From contig JAMDDG010000421.1 of assembly GCA_023488865.1 (NCBI GenBank), positions 1-6,515 on the forward strand: 6,515 nucleotides of DNA, read 5' to 3'. The DNA comes from Bacteroidota bacterium. GTDB lineage: Bacteria > Bacteroidota > Bacteroidia > Bacteroidales > Prolixibacteraceae. Under the pieces are notes generated by a model, which worked only from the letters and a program-made list of their open reading frames with translations, searched no databases and had not been told where the DNA came from. Below are positions 5,073-6,515 of the stretch, piece after piece (position 1 is the stretch's first letter; each line of letters starts with the position of its first letter). Made by a program: the position numbers and the translations under genes.

Positions 5073-5851
5073 ATTGGATTGATAACAGCATAAAAGAATA
5101 TTATAATTGGTTGCGTGAAAAAACCATTGTAACCATGGATGAACGTACAGGATGGAGTGCAATAACAACACCCTTTCTTGGATTATTCAATGACAATATT
5201 GAGATATATGCCAAATTGGAAAACGGCAAGCTGATTTTATCCGATGATGGAATGACATTGGCTAATTTAGAACTTGCCGGAACTCCTGTTTTGCGTTCTC
5301 CAAAACGTAAAGAATGGCTTGAAATGGTATTCTTAAATTATGGCATTTTTCTAAATAATAATGAATTACAAGTAATAGGAACCGAAAAAGATTTTAACCA
5401 GAAGAAACACAACCTGATTTGTGCCATTTCTGAAGTTTCAGACATGGCAATGATGGCTAAACATACGGTTTCTTCTCTTTTTAAAGAAGATGTGAAAGCT
5501 TATTTGGATGAGCAAAATATTATTTGGACTCCTCAGTTTATTGCCAAAGGTTCAACCGGTATTGAGTTTACATTTGATTTTCAGATAGCAGGCCGACAAA
5601 AAGAATTGGTAATAAAGTCTTTCAATTCATTGAATAAAATAAATGTGCCTAATTTTTTATTTGGTTGGGATGATATAAAACCTGCAAGAGAGAAAGTATC
5701 TGGTAAGGAATTAAAGGGTCTGGCTATTGTAAATAATATTGACAAAGAGATAAAACAAGAATATTTAGATGCTCTGGAAAGTAAAGGTGCCAGTTATATA
5801 TTGTGGGATAGTCGCCATGAACAAAATGCTTTAGAAAAGCTCAGGGCTTAA
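5069..5851 (+). CDS. DUF1828/DUF1829-domain protein, second gene of a coupled pair
   Basis: The protein has 260 residues and appears soluble. The N-terminal half (about 28-120) fits DUF1828: ITTPFLGLFNDNIEIYAKLE, then KLILSDDGMTLANLELAG (54-71), LRSPKRKEWLEMVFLNYGI and NNELQV. The C-terminal half (about 145-248) fits DUF1829: IIWTPQFIAKGSTGIEFTFDF (151-171), ELVIKSFNSLNKINV (179-193), LKGLAIVNN and SYILWD (242-247). The order of strand-D170-strand-K183-helix faintly recalls a PD-(D/E)XK-type core, but no ExK is present, so this is a weak guess. The ATG at 5069 is supported by the 4-nt overlap with the upstream stop. The gene is clearly A+T-rich (19 G+C in the 60 bases 5641-5700) compared with the neighbouring hsdR (42 in 6301-6360), suggesting separate origin. 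The molecular activity is unknown; its place inside a type I locus suggests a defence-related role. Confidence 0.78.
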   Translation: MNWIDNSIKEYYNWLREKTIVTMDERTGWSAITTPFLGLFNDNIEIYAKLENGKLILSDDGMTLANLELAGTPVLRSPKRKEWLEMVFLNYGIFLNNNELQVIGTEKDFNQKKHNLICAISEVSDMAMMAKHTVSSLFKEDVKAYLDEQNIIWTPQFIAKGSTGIEFTFDFQIAGRQKELVIKSFNSLNKINVPNFLFGWDDIKPAREKVSGKELKGLAIVNNIDKEIKQEYLDALESKGASYILWDSRHEQNALEKLRA

Positions 5852-5965
5852 AACGCAGAAGTCGCCAAGTTAAACCTGACGGCCTCGTAACTCCTTTAAC
5901 ACATGGTCAATGAGATGGAGCAAAAATACAATATAATTTGCTGAAATGCCAATCTATTTTCTTCA
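5852..5965. other. Gap between the DUF1828/1829 gene and hsdR
   Basis: This 114-nt spacer has no gene. Its first part, AACGCAGAAGTCGCCAAGTT, resembles decayed intergenic repeats of the CGCAGAG/CGCAAAG kind that I recall from Bacteroidota, with low certainty. The segment ACAATATAATTTGC about 30 nt before hsdR is A+T-rich and could be part of a promoter, but it fits the Bacteroidota consensus only loosely. No terminator hairpin follows the upstream gene. Confidence 0.4.
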
Positions 5966-6515
5966 ATGACTAAAATAACTGAATCAGCCATAGAATTATT
6001 GGCAATTAAACGCCTCGAATCACTTGGCTACCATTACCTCTATGGTCCGGATATCGCGCCAGATGCTTCGACAGGCTCAGCAACCGGAGTCGCTTCCGAA
6101 GATATCCGTGATTCCTTTGAGCAGGTTTTGCTATTAAGCCGTTTGCAAAGTGCAGTCAAAAAGATCAATCCGGAGATCCCGGCAGAGGCCCAAAACGAAG
6201 CCATCAAAACGCTGCAACGCATCGCGTCGCCCGAACTGCTGGCCAACAACGAAACCTTTCACCGGCTGCTTACCGAAGGGATCCCTGTTACCAAACGCCT
6301 GCAGGGCGACGACCGGGGCGACCGGGTCTGGCTGATCGACTTCAACCAGCCGCACCGCAACGAATTTCTGGTGGTCAACCAGTTCACGGTTGTTGCCAAC
6401 AACCAGAACAAACGCCCCGATATCCTCCTGTTTGTGAATGGCCTTCCGTTGGTGGTCATCGAGCTCAAAAATGCGGCGGATGAAAATGCCACCCTTCACT
6501 CGGCCTTCAGACAGA
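5966..6515 (+). CDS. hsdR: Type I restriction-modification endonuclease/translocase subunit HsdR, N-terminal part (3' partial)
   Basis: The frame is open to the right edge and gives 183 codons. HsdR is the ATP-dependent motor and nuclease of the R2M2S2-type complex (R2M2S). The visible part is the HsdR_N nuclease domain: ESAIELLAIKRLESLGYHYLYGPDI (6-30), a helical region, NNETFHRLLTEGIPV (94-108), WLIDFNQPHRNEFLVVNQF (122-140), then the PD-(D/E)XK core with D152 in RPDILLFVNGLPL and E166-L-K168 in VIELKNAADENAT. Catalytic residues are intact; the helicase motor lies off-window. The start is chosen because an in-frame TGA at 5942 leaves no other ATG upstream. An extra ASTGSATG peptide (34-41), encoded by a dispersed repeat, sits in the loop after GPDIAPD, where relatives usually have a short acidic linker. 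It lies 2.8 kb from hsdS, separated by accessory genes. Confidence 0.95.
   Translation, partial: MTKITESAIELLAIKRLESLGYHYLYGPDIAPDASTGSATGVASEDIRDSFEQVLLLSRLQSAVKKINPEIPAEAQNEAIKTLQRIASPELLANNETFHRLLTEGIPVTKRLQGDDRGDRVWLIDFNQPHRNEFLVVNQFTVVANNQNKRPDILLFVNGLPLVVIELKNAADENATLHSAFRQ
6064..6087 (+). repeat. 24-nt dispersed repeat inside hsdR
   Basis: Begins TGCTTCGACA and ends GCTCAGCAACCGG, with G instead of A at one central position relative to 552-575. It is read as A-S-T-G-S-A-T-G, in the same codon phase as the hsdM copy. Confidence 0.75.

Noticed and set aside
5920..5950. A defined promoter for hsdR
   Set aside because: TATAATTTGC is only a loose match to the TAnnTTTG element, and no convincing -33 partner is seen; not listed as a site.
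6134..6499. Long open frame on the - strand opposite hsdR
   Set aside because: It is a shadow of the G+C-rich hsdR coding frame, with no recognisable domain, while the + strand frame gives a clear HsdR N-terminus with its catalytic motif.

Overview
The window is most of a type I restriction-modification locus, probably from a Bacteroidota (environmental or gut-like) chromosome. The evidence for the lineage is indirect: A-rich leaders with no Shine-Dalgarno sequence before the starts, the HsdS tail wording (TLLPKLMSGEV), and the ORF6N, GxxExxY and DUF1828/1829-type companions. All genes read on the + strand. No rRNA, tRNA, CRISPR array, transposase or recombinase is visible.

Layout. 1-807 is the C-terminal part of HsdM (adenine methyltransferase, NPPF motif visible), open at the left edge. 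808-1071 has no gene and holds a cluster of REP-like hairpins. 1072-2004 encodes an ORF6N DNA-binding-type protein with a degenerate phospholipase-D-like C-terminus; it overlaps hsdS (1997-3190, two target recognition domains) by 8 nt. Next come two identical copies of a GxxExxY (PD-(D/E)XK-like) gene at 3333-3749 and 3999-4415. They lie in a perfect 666-bp tandem duplication, and each is followed by a 33-34 codon fragment of an hsdS 3' end. 4539-5072 (DUF6978-like) and 5069-5851 (DUF1828+DUF1829-like) form a translationally coupled pair of unknown function. After a 114-nt gap, hsdR (5966 to the right edge) begins with its PD...ELK nuclease motif.

How the genes fit together. HsdM and HsdS form the modification enzyme, HsdS chooses the target, and HsdR adds ATP-driven translocation and cleavage. 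The other genes sit between these core subunits and look like accessory cargo. The ORF6N gene is tied to hsdS by overlap. The GxxExxY cassettes appear to have entered next to, or together with, the 3' end of a second, now lost hsdS. The DUF6978-DUF1828/1829 pair is a candidate defence or toxin-antitoxin-like module.

Points most worth attention: (1) the 666-bp duplication, whose middle hsdS tail is a clean recombinant of the outer two, placing the crossover in an 18-bp segment; (2) a 24-nt dispersed repeat inserted in the same reading phase inside both hsdM and hsdR; (3) the uncharacterised two-gene module; (4) a 27-nt near-perfect palindrome inside the ORF6N gene.
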